Assembly: GCA_963843275.1 (NCBI GenBank)
Contig: CAWJJM010000004.1
Location: 671,219-735,218, forward strand
Source: CAWJJM01 sp963843275
Lineage (GTDB): Bacteria > Acidobacteriota > Thermoanaerobaculia > Multivoradales > JBCCEF01
Reading direction: 5' to 3'
Length of the DNA: 64,000 bases
Shown: piece after piece, positions 25,497 through 35,633 of the stretch
Layout: every line of letters begins with the position of its first letter
Numbering within the stretch: position 1 is the stretch's first letter
The notes under the pieces: generated by a model
The model's database searches: none
The model's input: the letters and a program-made list of their open reading frames with translations, nothing else
Told to the model about the DNA's origin: nothing
Made by a program: the position numbers and the translations under genes

Positions 25497-25778
25497 ATGG
25501 CAGGCGGTTCGAGCTCTCCCGGGATGCGCTTCTGGGGGATCGGTGTGGAGCTCGCGGCGGCGGTGGCCGGGCTGACGTTCCTCGGCTACTGGATCGACCG
25601 GCACTTCGGGACGAGCCCTTGGGGCATCCTGGCCGGCGCCGCGATCGGCCTCGTCGGCGGGATGTACAACCTGATCCGCGAGGTGACAGGCGGCACCGGC
25701 ACGAGTAGCACCGGGAGCACGAGCGACACCGGCGGCGGCGCCCGCGGAGGGTCGGACCGCGCGCCGGAGGATCCATGA
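25497..25778 (+). CDS. atpZ: AtpZ/AtpI family ATP synthase accessory protein
   Basis: A 93-aa protein with two membrane helices (WGIGVELAAAVAGLTFLGYW and GILAGAAIGLVGGMYNLI) and the DRHFGTSPW loop typical of the AtpZ group, followed by a Gly/Ser/Thr-rich tail. AtpZ/AtpI proteins assist c-ring assembly or Mg2+ uptake. First gene of the atp operon; its stop overlaps the next gene as ATGA. ATG 25497 is preferred over a GTG-type start further upstream. Confidence 0.8.
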   Translation: MAGGSSSPGMRFWGIGVELAAAVAGLTFLGYWIDRHFGTSPWGILAGAAIGLVGGMYNLIREVTGGTGTSSTGSTSDTGGGARGGSDRAPEDP

Positions 25779-26200
25779 CATCGACGGCGCGCGGCTACCT
25801 GAAGTTCGCCGCGGCCGCGGCGGCGGTGACGGCGGCGCTGGCGGCGCTGGGCGCCGTGCCCACCCGCTCGCTGGCCGATGGCCCCGGGGTGGCGGCGATG
25901 CTCGTCGCCTGCGGCCTCAGCCTCGCCGCCTCGCTGGCCGCCGGGCTGCCGGTCGCCCGCGCCGCGGCGCGGCCTGGCGGGTCGCCGGTGGTCGCGGTGC
26001 TGGCCGCCACCGGGGTGCGCTTCGCGGTGATCGTCCCGGCGACGGTGGCTGCGGCGCTCTCGGGCCGCTGGCCGCGCGGTCCGCTGCTGGTCTGGGTGGC
26101 GATCAGCTACCTGGCCCTGCTGGCGGTCGACACCCTGTACGCCCTCGGCGTGGCCGGGGCCCGGGTCCCGTTGTTCGGGACCGCGACGACGGAGAACTGA
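25775..26200 (+). CDS. AtpI-like four-helix membrane protein of the atp operon
   Basis: A 141-aa hydrophobic protein with four predicted helices (LKFAAAAAAVTAALAALGAV; GVAAMLVACGLSLAASLAAG; VVAVLAATGVRFAVIVPATV; VWVAISYLALLAVDTLYALG). Position, size and topology match the poorly conserved AtpI/Atp1 subunit, a c-ring assembly chaperone; sequence alone is not decisive. It overlaps atpZ (ATGA) and atpB (TGATG). Confidence 0.6.
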   Translation: MTSTARGYLKFAAAAAAVTAALAALGAVPTRSLADGPGVAAMLVACGLSLAASLAAGLPVARAAARPGGSPVVAVLAATGVRFAVIVPATVAAALSGRWPRGPLLVWVAISYLALLAVDTLYALGVAGARVPLFGTATTEN

Positions 26201-27108
26201 TGAGATTCGCCCTCCACAGCCTCGCCGGCCTCTCGGCCAGCCCGCTCGAGCACATCAAGCAGCACGTGCTGGTGTCGCGGCCCGCCGACTGGGGGTGGCT
26301 GTCCAACGGCGGCAAGGTCACCGTGCTGAGCGACATCATCGTGATGATGATCGCCGCCGGGCTGCTGCTCGTCCTCTTCCTGCCGCCGCTGGTGCGCAAG
26401 CGCCGCGGCACCGGCGAGGTCGACCGCCTGGTGCCGTCGGGCTCGGCCAACTTCCTCGAGACCATCTGCGAGTACCTGCGCAAGCACGTCGCCGAGCCGG
26501 TGCTCGAGGAGCACACCGACCGCTTCATCAAGTTCGTGTGGTCGGTGTTCTTCTTCATCCTCACGGTGAACCTGCTGGGCCTGCTGCCGCTCGGCGCGAT
26601 CAGCCCGCTGTTCGGCACCCACATCGGCGGCACCGCCACCGGCAACCTGTGGGTCACCGCCACGCTCGCCCTGATCACCCTCGGGATGATGGTGGTCAAC
26701 GGGCTGCGCCTCGGCGGCCGGCACTACCTGGCCCACTTCAACCCGACGCCGCGCGACCTCAACCCGGTGATGCGCTTCCTGCTCACCCTGTTGATGATCC
26801 CGGTGGAGATCTTCGGCCTGCTCGCCAAGATCTTCGCCCTGGCCGTCCGTCTGTTCGCCAACATGACCGCCGGCCACGTGCTGCTGGCGGTGCTGCTCAG
26901 CTTCATCGCCACCGCCGGCGCGTCGCACTGGGGCGCCGGCCTGGGGGTGGCGGTGCCGGCGGTGCTCGCCAGCGTCGGCATCACCCTGCTCGAGATCTTC
27001 GTCGCCTTCCTGCAGGCGTTCATCTTCACCTTCCTGACCGCGCTGTTCCTCGGCCAGTCGGTGGTCTTCCACCACGACGAGGGGCACGCCGGGGCGGGAG
27101 CGCACTGA
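26200..27108 (+). CDS. atpB: ATP synthase Fo subunit a
   Basis: The proton-channel subunit (302 aa). The essential arginine lies in ALAVRLFANMTAGHVLLAVL, the equivalent of E. coli Arg210. TVNLLGLLPLG marks helix 3, and TLLEIFVAFLQAFIFTFLTA the last helix. The N-terminus has an extended periplasmic/amphipathic region (SPLEHIKQHVLV). Part of the atpZ-I-B-E-F-H-A-G-D-C operon; 137 bp separate it from atpE. Confidence 0.96.
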   Translation: MRFALHSLAGLSASPLEHIKQHVLVSRPADWGWLSNGGKVTVLSDIIVMMIAAGLLLVLFLPPLVRKRRGTGEVDRLVPSGSANFLETICEYLRKHVAEPVLEEHTDRFIKFVWSVFFFILTVNLLGLLPLGAISPLFGTHIGGTATGNLWVTATLALITLGMMVVNGLRLGGRHYLAHFNPTPRDLNPVMRFLLTLLMIPVEIFGLLAKIFALAVRLFANMTAGHVLLAVLLSFIATAGASHWGAGLGVAVPAVLASVGITLLEIFVAFLQAFIFTFLTALFLGQSVVFHHDEGHAGAGAH

Positions 27109-27245
27109 GGGGCGGCGGGGACAGTCCGTTCAGAGGGGCCGCGGCCGGCTGCGGGCGGGCGCGGCGGAGAGACGCAGACTTGAACGATCGATCGCACCCC
27201 GGACGGCCGGGCGCCGCGCCGGGTGGAGGAGAAAGGAAGCCCGTG

Positions 27246-27581
27246 ATGAACAAGAGGAACGCCAAGATCGCCCTCGTGATGTGCGCCTTCGCCTTCGTGC
27301 TGATGGTGCTGCCGCTGTTCGCGCACGCCCAGGACGCGGCGGGCGCCGCCGGCCTCACCGGCGACAACCTGAAGAAGCTCGGCGGCGCCATCGGCGCCGG
27401 CATCGCCATGATCGGCGGCGGCATCGGCATCGGCCGCATCGGCGGCAGCGCCGTCGAGGCGATCGCGCGCCAGCCGGAGGCCGGCGGCGCGGTGCAGACC
27501 GCGATGATCATCACCGCCGCCATGGTCGAGGGCGCCACCCTGTTCGCCGTCCTGGTGGGCCTGCTCGCCGTCCTGCTGTAG
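27246..27581 (+). CDS. atpE: ATP synthase Fo subunit c with an N-terminal signal-like extension
   Basis: A 111-aa subunit c. The two c-ring helices are at about residues 44-70 (GGAIGAGIAMIGGGIGIGRI) and 85-111, with the ion-binding glutamate in AAMVEGATLFAVLVGLL. A hydrophobic signal-type sequence (KIALVMCAFAFVLMVLPLFA, then HAQDA) precedes them, about 28 residues beyond a minimal c subunit and probably cleaved. Helix 1 has GIGIG where Na+-binding c subunits carry a Gln, so H+ coupling is more likely (inference). AGGAG precedes the ATG. Confidence 0.94.
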   Translation: MNKRNAKIALVMCAFAFVLMVLPLFAHAQDAAGAAGLTGDNLKKLGGAIGAGIAMIGGGIGIGRIGGSAVEAIARQPEAGGAVQTAMIITAAMVEGATLFAVLVGLLAVLL

Positions 27582-27607
27582 GGATGCGGCGCGAGGCCGA
27601 TCCGACC

Positions 27608-28234
27608 ATGCGACAGACCACACTCTGGCTGCGGCGCGGCGCCCTGGCGCTCGCCGCCGCCGCCGCACCGCTGGTGGCGCTGGCCACCGAGGTGACCGGG
27701 GAAGGGGCGGAGACCGCCTGGAGCCCGTTCCAGGGCGACGTCGGCAACGCCATCTGGACCCTGGTCGTCTTCGTGCTGGTGCTGTGGGTGCTCGGCAAGT
27801 ACGCCTGGACCCCGATCCTCCAGGGGCTGCAGGGGCGCGAGAAGTTCATCCGCGACTCGCTCGAGAAGGCGCGCACCGACCGCGACGCGGCCGAGGCGCG
27901 GCTCGCCGAGTACGAGGCGCGGCTCGCCGCCGCCCGCGAGGAGGTCGAGGCGATGCTCGACGAGGCCCGCCGCGACGCCGCGGCGCTGCGCGACCGCGAG
28001 GAGCAGTCGGCGCGCGACGAGGCCAAGGCGATCGTCGACCGGGCCAAGCGCGAGATCGAGCTCGCCCAGCGCACCGCGGTGGCCGAGCTCTACGACCGCG
28101 CGGCGCAGCTCGCGACGGCGGCCGCCGGCAAGATCCTCGAGCGCGAGATCCACCCCGAGGACCACCAGCGGCTGATCGCCGAGTCGATCGAGGCGGTCAA
28201 GCGCCTCGAGTCCGAGCCCCCGGCGGGCAACTGA
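27608..28234 (+). CDS. atpF: ATP synthase Fo subunit b
   Basis: A 208-aa peripheral-stalk subunit. N-terminal signal-like segment (GALALAAAAAPLVALA), a membrane helix (AIWTLVVFVLVLWVLGKYAW), then a long charged coiled coil (DRDAAEARLAEYEARLAAAR and on) that binds delta and F1. I use ATG 27608; an in-frame ATG at 27584, 3 nt after atpE, would add eight residues. Only one b-type gene is present in the operon. Confidence 0.93.
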   Translation: MRQTTLWLRRGALALAAAAAPLVALATEVTGEGAETAWSPFQGDVGNAIWTLVVFVLVLWVLGKYAWTPILQGLQGREKFIRDSLEKARTDRDAAEARLAEYEARLAAAREEVEAMLDEARRDAAALRDREEQSARDEAKAIVDRAKREIELAQRTAVAELYDRAAQLATAAAGKILEREIHPEDHQRLIAESIEAVKRLESEPPAGN

Positions 28235-28247
28235 CGCGGAGGGAGCG

Positions 28248-28843
28248 ATGGAGGGCTACGACGACAGGACCGCGGCGGTGGCGGCGGTGTACGCCGACGC
28301 CGTGCTCGAGCTCGCCGCCGAGCGCGGCGAGGAGGACGAGGTGCGCGAGGAGCTCGACGCCCTGGCCGGGATGGTACGGAGCGACCGCGGCTTCCGCGAG
28401 TTCCTCTCCAACCCCGCCATCGACAGCGCCGACCGCGCCGAGAGCCTCGAGCGCACGCTGTCGGGTCGCACCAGCGGGCTGGTCCTCGACACCCTGCAGG
28501 TGATGAACCGCAAGGGCCGGCTGGGGCTGCTGCCGGCGCTCGCCGTCGCCTACCGCGCCTCGCACGACCGGCTGCGCCACCGGGTGGTGGTCAAGGTCAC
28601 CAGCGCGGTGCCGCTCGCCGACGCCCAGCGCGACGAGCTGGCGGCGGCGATCGAGGCGGCCACCCGGCGCACCCCGTCGTTCGAGGAGCGCGTCGACCCC
28701 GGCCTGCTCGGCGGCCTCGTCGTCCAGATCGGGGACCGCAAGGCCGACAACAGCGTCGCCACCCGTTTGAAGAACCTGAGCAAGGCGCTGCTCGGCGCCT
28801 CCCGGCAGATGCGGACCGGCTCACACGTGGAAGGGAACCTGGC

Positions 28844-28847
<4 letters not shown>
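28248..28847 (+). CDS. atpH: ATP synthase F1 subunit delta
   Basis: A 199-aa OSCP/delta subunit linking the peripheral stalk to the top of F1. The N-terminal six-helix domain (AAVAAVYADAVLELAAERGE) is followed by the typical C-terminal pattern FEERVDPGLLGGLVVQIGDR. Its stop overlaps atpA (ATGA at 28844-28847). Confidence 0.94.
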
Positions 28848-30670
<1,823 letters not shown>

Positions 30671-30674
30671 GTAG

Positions 30675-31562
30675 ATGGCGAACCGCAGGGCCATCGTCAA
30701 GCGCCGCAAGGCGGTGCGCAACATCAAGAAGATCACGCGCACCATGCAGCTCATCGCCACCGCGCGGTTCCAGGCGGCGATGAACCGCGCCGTGGCGAGC
30801 CGGCCCTACACCGACCGCCTGGCCCGGCTGGTCGCCGACCTCGCCGACGCGGCGCGGGAGGCGGGCGGGCTGCGCCACCCGCTGCTCGAGGCGGCGGAGG
30901 CGGAGCGCCGCTCGGTGCTGGTGGTGCTGACCTCGAACCGCGGCCTGGCCGGCGGCTACAACGCCCACATCCTGCGGCGGGCGATCGAGCACGTCGACAC
31001 CCAGTCCGACCAGGGCGTCTCGACCGACGTCTGGATGGTGGGCAAGAAGGGGGCGAGCGCCTTCCGCTTCCGCCGCCGCCAGATGGCCCGCACCCAGCCG
31101 GCGCTCGACGACAAGCCGCGCTACGACGAGGTCGAGCCGATCGCCGGCGAGCTGATGGAGCTGTTCACCAGCGGCCGCATCGACTCCGCCTACGTGGCCT
31201 ACATGCGCTTCTACTCGGCCGGCAAGCAGCAGGCCGAGGTGGTGCGCCTGCTGCCGATCGGCCGCGACGTCGTGCGCCACCACGACGAGTCGAGCGGGCC
31301 GCAGCCGCAGTACGAGATCCGCCCGTCCCCCGAGGAGCTGCTCGACCGGCTGCTGCCGGCCACCGTGCGCATGCGCCTCTACCAGGCCTTCCTCGACGCC
31401 GCCGTCTCCGAACAGATCTACCGCATGACGGCGATGAAGGCGGCCACCGAGGCGGCCGAGGAGATGATCGGCGGGCTCACCCGGCAGTACAACCGGGCGC
31501 GCCAGACCCAGATCACCCTCGAGCTGCTCGACATCGTGGGCGGCGCCAACGCCCTGTCCTGA
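30675..31562 (+). CDS. atpG: ATP synthase F1 subunit gamma
   Basis: The 295-aa rotor shaft. The N-terminal helix has the IKKITRTMQLIATARF motif, the Rossmann-like middle includes VLTSNRGLAGGYNAHIL, and the C-terminal helix includes RMTAMKAATEAAEEMIGGLT and the terminal TLELLDIVGGANAL. It follows atpA after 4 bp. Confidence 0.96.
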   Translation: MANRRAIVKRRKAVRNIKKITRTMQLIATARFQAAMNRAVASRPYTDRLARLVADLADAAREAGGLRHPLLEAAEAERRSVLVVLTSNRGLAGGYNAHILRRAIEHVDTQSDQGVSTDVWMVGKKGASAFRFRRRQMARTQPALDDKPRYDEVEPIAGELMELFTSGRIDSAYVAYMRFYSAGKQQAEVVRLLPIGRDVVRHHDESSGPQPQYEIRPSPEELLDRLLPATVRMRLYQAFLDAAVSEQIYRMTAMKAATEAAEEMIGGLTRQYNRARQTQITLELLDIVGGANALS

Positions 31563-31628
31563 TCCGGAAGCTCCACGCACGCGACGACATCGATCCCGAG
31601 AGACCGACGAGAGAAGATAGGAAACGCC

Positions 31629-33080
31629 ATGGCTGAAGCGAACATCGGCACCGTGACCCAGGTGATCGGCTCCACCCTCGACGCCCAGTTCGCCGAGGAG
31701 CGGATGCCGTCGATCTACAACGCCCTGAAGGTGCCCGTCGAGCGCACCGTGCTCGGCGAGACCCACACCGAGACCCTGTGGTGCGAGGTCGCCCAGCACC
31801 TCGGCGGCGGCCGGGTGCGCGCCGTCGCCCTGGGCTCGACCGACGGCCTGCCGCGCGGCGCCAAGATCGAGGACACCGGCGACGCGGTGCGCGTGCCGGT
31901 GGGCGAAAAGACCCTCGGTCGCGTCTTCAACCTGGTCGGCGAGACCATCGACGACCGCGGCCCGGTCGAGGTCGAGGAGCGCCGCTCGATCCACCGCGAG
32001 GCGCCGCAGCTCGACGAGATCACCCCGAAGACCGAGCTCTTCGAGACCGGGATCAAGGTGATCGACCTGCTCTGCCCGCTGGTCCGCGGCGGCAAGGCGG
32101 GCCTGTTCGGCGGCGCCGGCGTCGGCAAGACGGTCATCATCCAGGAGCTCATCGCCCGGCTGGCGCGCTTCCACTCCGGCTACTCCTGCTTCGCCGGCGT
32201 CGGCGAGCGCACCCGCGAGGGCAACGACCTCTGGCTCGAGATGCAGGAGGCGAAGATCGGCGACACCGGCAAGAGCGTCATCGACCAGACGGTGATGGTC
32301 TTCGGCCAGATGAACGAGCCGCCGGGGGCGCGCCTGCGGGTGGCGCTGTCGGCGCTGACCATGGCCGAGTACTTCCGCGACCAGACCGGCGCCGACACCC
32401 TGCTCTTCATCGACAACATCTTCCGCTTCACCCAGGCGGGCTCGGAGGTGTCGGCCCTGCTGGGCCGCATGCCGTCGGCGGTGGGCTACCAGCCGACCCT
32501 GGGCACCGAGATGGGCGAGCTCCAGGAGCGCATCACCTCGACCAAGCGCGGCGCCGTGACCTCGATCCAGGCGATCTACGTGCCGGCCGACGACTACACC
32601 GACCCGGCCCCGGCCGCCGCCTTCACCCACCTCGACTCCACGGTGAACCTCGAGCGCTCGATCTCCGAGAAGGGCATCTACCCCGCCGTCGACCCGCTGG
32701 CCTCTTCGAGCCGCATCATGTCGGCCGAGGCGCTCGGCGAGCGCCACTACACCGTGGCCCGGCGGGTGCAGCAGATCCTGCAGCGCTACCGCGATCTGCA
32801 GGACATCATCGCCATCCTCGGCGTCGACGAGCTCTCCGAGGAGGACAAGGTCACCGTGGCCCGGGCGCGCCGCATCGAGCGCTTCCTGTCGCAGGCCTTC
32901 TACGTCGCCGAGCAGTTCACCGGCTTCTCCGGCGTCTACGTCAAGCGCGAGGAGACGGTGCGCTCGTTCGAGGAGCTGGTCGAGGGCAAGTGGGACCACC
33001 TCCCCGAGCAGGCCTTCATGTACGTCGGCACCATCGAGGACGCTGCCAAGCGCGCCGAGGAGATGGAGAAGGGCGACTGA
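31629..33080 (+). CDS. atpD: ATP synthase F1 subunit beta
   Basis: The catalytic subunit (483 aa). Walker A GGAGVGKTV (about residues 161-169), catalytic glutamate region GVGERTREGNDLW, Walker B TLLFIDNIFRF, and the DELSE sequence (GVDELSEEDK) that contacts gamma. It is full length and ends AKRAEEMEKGD. It is preceded by an AGGAAACGCC leader and followed at 2 bp by atpC. Confidence 0.97.
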   Translation: MAEANIGTVTQVIGSTLDAQFAEERMPSIYNALKVPVERTVLGETHTETLWCEVAQHLGGGRVRAVALGSTDGLPRGAKIEDTGDAVRVPVGEKTLGRVFNLVGETIDDRGPVEVEERRSIHREAPQLDEITPKTELFETGIKVIDLLCPLVRGGKAGLFGGAGVGKTVIIQELIARLARFHSGYSCFAGVGERTREGNDLWLEMQEAKIGDTGKSVIDQTVMVFGQMNEPPGARLRVALSALTMAEYFRDQTGADTLLFIDNIFRFTQAGSEVSALLGRMPSAVGYQPTLGTEMGELQERITSTKRGAVTSIQAIYVPADDYTDPAPAAAFTHLDSTVNLERSISEKGIYPAVDPLASSSRIMSAEALGERHYTVARRVQQILQRYRDLQDIIAILGVDELSEEDKVTVARARRIERFLSQAFYVAEQFTGFSGVYVKREETVRSFEELVEGKWDHLPEQAFMYVGTIEDAAKRAEEMEKGD

Positions 33081-33081
33081 C

Positions 33082-33498
33082 GTGACCCGGGAGAAGACGT
33101 TCCACCTCAACGTGGTGACGCCCGAGGGCCAGGTCCTCGACGTCGACGCCATCTCCGTCGTCTTCCCCGCCCACGACGGCGAGTACGGCATCCTCCCCAA
33201 CCACGCCCCCCTGCTCTCTCTCGTCGGCATCGGCGAGCTCCGCGTCACCGAAAAGGACGGCTCCACCGACCGCCTCTACGTCGACGGCGGCTTCGCCCAG
33301 TTCGCCGACAACAGGTTGACGTTGTTGACGGAGCAGGCGAAGCCAGTCGAGCACCTCGACCCCGAGGACCCCGAGCGGCTGCTCGAATGGGCCCACAAGA
33401 TGCGCGCCGGCCGCGAGGTCGAGGAGGCGGTCATCGACGCGGCGTATGAGCGGGCGCGGGTGCAGAAGTGGTTGATCGAGAAGCGGAAGGGGCGGTAG
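33082..33498 (+). CDS. atpC: ATP synthase F1 subunit epsilon
   Basis: A 138-aa epsilon subunit with the N-terminal beta-sandwich (FHLNVVTPEGQVLDVDAISV; HDGEYGILPNHAPLLS) and a C-terminal helical pair. It starts at GTG 33082 and closes the operon. The 128 bp downstream lead into the toxin-antitoxin control region. Confidence 0.94.
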   Translation: MTREKTFHLNVVTPEGQVLDVDAISVVFPAHDGEYGILPNHAPLLSLVGIGELRVTEKDGSTDRLYVDGGFAQFADNRLTLLTEQAKPVEHLDPEDPERLLEWAHKMRAGREVEEAVIDAAYERARVQKWLIEKRKGR

Positions 33499-33594
33499 GG
33501 GAGCGAAGCCGCTCCGAAAACCCGTCTTCTGTTCCGGATTAGCCTCAGCGGGGGCCCGCCGCTCCGCTTGGAGCCGCCCCCGCCAGCATGGTTG

Positions 33595-33617
33595 TACAAT
33601 GGTTCCATAACGGAACC
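33595..33617 (+). promoter_or_regulatory. -10 element and operator of the first toxin-antitoxin operon
   Basis: TACAAT (33595-33600) is directly followed by a perfect inverted repeat GGTTCC-ATAAC-GGAACC (33601-33617), 9 bp before the antitoxin ATG. An operator overlapping the transcription start of an RHH antitoxin gene is the usual autoregulatory layout. Autoregulation is inferred. Confidence 0.6.
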
Positions 33618-33626
33618 GAAGAGGCC

Positions 33627-33866
33627 ATGCCCACCTTCACCGTCAAGAACATCCCCGACGAGCTCCTCGACCGCTTGAAGCGCGCCGCGGAGACGCACCG
33701 GCGCAGCGTCAACAGCGAGATCCTCACTCGGTTGGAGCGGTCGCTCGGCGTCACCCCCGCCCCGGCCGAGATCCTCGCCACCGCGCGCACCCTGCGCCAA
33801 GCGATCGGCGGCCCGCCGCTGACCCTCGCCGAGCTCGACCGGGCGAAGTCCGCCGGCCGCCCATGA
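33627..33866 (+). CDS. Ribbon-helix-helix antitoxin (FitA/VapB type)
   Basis: A 79-aa protein. The N-terminal RHH DNA-binding fold (TFTVKNIPDELLDRLKRAAE, then SVNSEILTRLER) is the FitA-like signature. The C-terminal tail (LTLAELDRAKSAGRP) would wrap the toxin. Its stop overlaps the PIN toxin as ATGA (33863-33866). I start at ATG 33627, 9 bp after the inverted repeat; an upstream ATG at 33588 would translate through the operator. Confidence 0.85.
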   Translation: MPTFTVKNIPDELLDRLKRAAETHRRSVNSEILTRLERSLGVTPAPAEILATARTLRQAIGGPPLTLAELDRAKSAGRP

Positions 33867-34270
33867 TCGTCGTCGACACCAACGTGGTCGCCGGCCTCTA
33901 TCTGCCGGTCGCCTGGTCCACCGACTCCGAACGCCTCGTCGAGGCGGACCCGGAGTGGTGCGCCCCCGTCCTCTGGCGCAGCGAGCTCCGCAACATCCTC
34001 GCGACCTCCCTCCGCGCAGGAAGGCTCCACCTCCACGACGCCCTCGAGATCGCTGCCTCCGCGGAAGGCCTCTTCCTCAACCGTGAGTTCTCCATCGCCT
34101 CGCCGGAGGTCCTCCGGCTCGCCGCGGAATCCGGTTGCACCGCCTACGATTGCGAGTTCGTCGCCGTGGCCCGACACCTCGCCGTTCCGCTGGTCACGCT
34201 CGACCAGCAGCTCCTCACCGCCTTCGCCTCCTCCGCGACCACACCCGCCAGGTTCCTCGCCGACGCCTGA
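33863..34270 (+). CDS. PIN-domain toxin (VapC-like ribonuclease)
   Basis: A 135-aa PIN domain with the acidic metal ligands in place: D5 in IVVDTNVVAG, E in RSELRNIL, D in CTAYDCEFVAVA and D in LVTLDQQLL. VapC toxins cleave tRNA or rRNA and are neutralised by the upstream antitoxin. The pair marks the left edge of the accessory island, immediately before an integrase remnant. Confidence 0.87.
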   Translation: MIVVDTNVVAGLYLPVAWSTDSERLVEADPEWCAPVLWRSELRNILATSLRAGRLHLHDALEIAASAEGLFLNREFSIASPEVLRLAAESGCTAYDCEFVAVARHLAVPLVTLDQQLLTAFASSATTPARFLADA

Positions 34271-34279
34271 GATCTTCCA

Positions 34280-34454
34280 ACGCGGCGCACACGCTCCACC
34301 ACAGCTTCGCCACCCACCTCCTACAGAACGGCTACGACATCCGCACCGTCCAGGACCTGCTCGGCCACGCCAAGCTCGAGACGACCATGATTTCTACACC
34401 CACATCCTCAACCGTGGCGGCCGCGGCGTCCAGAGCCCCGCGGACCTCCTGTAG
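34280..34454 (+). pseudogene. Integron integrase (IntI-type tyrosine recombinase) 3' remnant
   Basis: Only the C-terminal end is left: HTLHHSFATHLLQNGYDIRT, VQDLLGHAKLETTM, then after a 1-nt deletion near 34390, FYTHILNRGGRGVQSPADLL and a TAG at 34452-34454. The catalytic box II arginine of HTLRHSF is changed to His. The tail THxLNRGGRGVxSP is typical of IntI rather than XerC/D. There is no N-terminal part upstream, because the PIN gene abuts it. Two shorter remnants with the same tail lie at 44.4 kb and 58.0 kb. Confidence 0.75.
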
Positions 34455-34689
34455 CCAGCCCATCGAACCAGCGCGCCGCCGGTCCCTGTCGCACAAGCGT
34501 CAGGCAAGTGCGACAAGGTCGCAAACGAATCCCTCCTTCGGCAGGGATCGGCTGCTGCCGACTGTGTCGCCTATGACGCATCCCGAGCTGATCCGGAGCC
34601 CCTTACGGGACACCAGCAACACCGCCCCGAACCCTCTACCGCCGGAAGTCTCAAGTTAGCAGGGACTTGGCGTGTTTTCGCCGTTGAGC

Positions 34690-34925
34690 ACCTGAGCCGG
34701 CTCAGCCGATCTTGACTGTCTGACGAGGCAGTCGACGCCAAGGCTATCCTGGACGACACCCCGGGTGTCGGATAGCAGGCCGTTGACAGCGCTGCCGCGC
34801 GTCCCTACACTTCTCCAAAGTTTCGGAGACGTTGGCAGATGCCGCTGCCCGGCGCGCAGAGCGCCAGAAATGACTCGACGAAAAGGAGCTGTCGCATCTG
34901 TCGCCAAGAAGGAGCCTTCCCCCGA
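34690..34925. repeat. Promoter/leader repeat, copy A
   Basis: About 235 bp that aligns, with scattered mismatches, to 39828-40060 (copy B). Shared blocks are GAGCCGG...GATCTTGACT, the TTGACA/TACACT promoter, a leader reading AAGT(t/c)tCG(g/a)AGACGTTGG, ATGCCGCTG, GCGCAGAGCGC and GTCGCATCTGTC. The stretch from the integrase remnant to here (34455-34689) has no recognisable gene. Confidence 0.75.
34783..34811 (+). promoter_or_regulatory. Strong sigma-70-type promoter (copy A)
   Basis: TTGACA (34783-34788), a 17-bp spacer and TACACT (34806-34811): a perfect -35 and a -10 with two mismatches. It reads into the first cassette gene 136 bp downstream, the place where an integron Pc promoter would act. 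Confidence 0.7.
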
Positions 34926-34932
34926 ATATAGA

Positions 34933-34939
34933 GTTAGGC
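34933..34939 (+). other. Integron core site (attI-like GTTAGGC)
   Basis: GTTAGGC matches the GTTRRRY crossover heptamer and lies 8 bp before the GTG of the first cassette gene, between the promoter and that gene. It fits the attI/cassette junction of an integron. Seven bases alone would be weak; the context (integrase remnant upstream, attC downstream) supports it. Confidence 0.5.
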
Positions 34940-34946
34940 GACGATC

Positions 34947-35501
34947 GTGGACTCCACCACACAGCACTTGAAGTGGCTATCTCGAGTCCTGACCCCTGGC
35001 CGGACCATTTCTGGCGACGTCTGCCTTGTGCGTCTCTGTGTTACGGGTTCAGATTCCAATCACCTCGATGAGATTCCGTGGAAGATCCTCGGCAACAGCG
35101 AGCACCGACTTCGCGAGGAGATCAGCGCCGTCGTCAAAGAGAGCTTGGGGCCCGAATTCGAAGTCCGCTCACTCGCCGTCGGGCGTGGGAGCATTGAGAT
35201 CTTCGTCTTGATCGGAACGGCCTACTACGTGGTGTCCCGCTACAAGAACTTCGTTGACAGCCTTGAGCTCATGGTTCGTCAATTGCGGCAGGCTGTCAGA
35301 CACTTTTTTGAGATGTCAGCACCTACCCACGTTTCGGTGTCCGGTTCCTGGGTACCTGGGCCCGGGCTTTTGCAGGCTGAACCCATACCCTCGCAAACAC
35401 GGGCTTCGGCTGACCGCCTCGTTCTTTTCTACCTCGTAATTAGCCATGCTGGGATGCTTGCTCTTCTTGTGTGGTTGGTTATCGCTGCCTTCCCACCGTG
35501 A
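34947..35501 (+). CDS. Hypothetical membrane-associated cassette protein (184 aa)
   Basis: No family recognised with confidence. The N-terminal half is alpha/beta (REEISAVVKESLGPEFEVRS, LAVGRGSIEIFVLIGTAYYV), then a central helix (LELMVRQLRQAVRHFFEM) and a C-terminal membrane helix (LVLFYLVISHAGMLALLVWL). The G-S-I-E-I hydrophobic pattern followed by a membrane-compatible helix resembles the 203-aa protein at 40120, which sits behind the same promoter repeat. A resemblance to TRADD-N/effector-associated membrane modules is possible but only an impression. GTG start, codon use clearly more AT-rich than the core genes. attC-like site 16 bp after the stop. Confidence 0.6.
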   Translation: MDSTTQHLKWLSRVLTPGRTISGDVCLVRLCVTGSDSNHLDEIPWKILGNSEHRLREEISAVVKESLGPEFEVRSLAVGRGSIEIFVLIGTAYYVVSRYKNFVDSLELMVRQLRQAVRHFFEMSAPTHVSVSGSWVPGPGLLQAEPIPSQTRASADRLVLFYLVISHAGMLALLVWLVIAAFPP

Positions 35502-35517
35502 AGACACCCACCGGGCC

Positions 35518-35577
35518 GGTTAACAAATCACTGGAGCGGGCGCGAAAAGCGCGCCGCTCAGTTCATTCACGTTAAAC
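35518..35577 (+). other. attC recombination site (integron cassette boundary 1)
   Basis: A 60-bp imperfect palindrome. The left core is GGTTAAC (35518-35524) and the right core GTTAAAC (35571-35577, fits GTTRRRY). The inner arms ACTGGAGCGGGCGCG and CGCGCCGCTCAGT pair around an AAAA loop, with unpaired extra bases on one strand as in true attC hairpins. It lies directly after a stop codon and 56 bp before the next gene. The crossover would be after G35571. Confidence 0.75.
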
Positions 35578-35633
35578 GCACAAGGGTGCGCCTGCCGGGA
35601 GTTCGGCGCGGCTACGGTTAGAGGAAAGTCACG

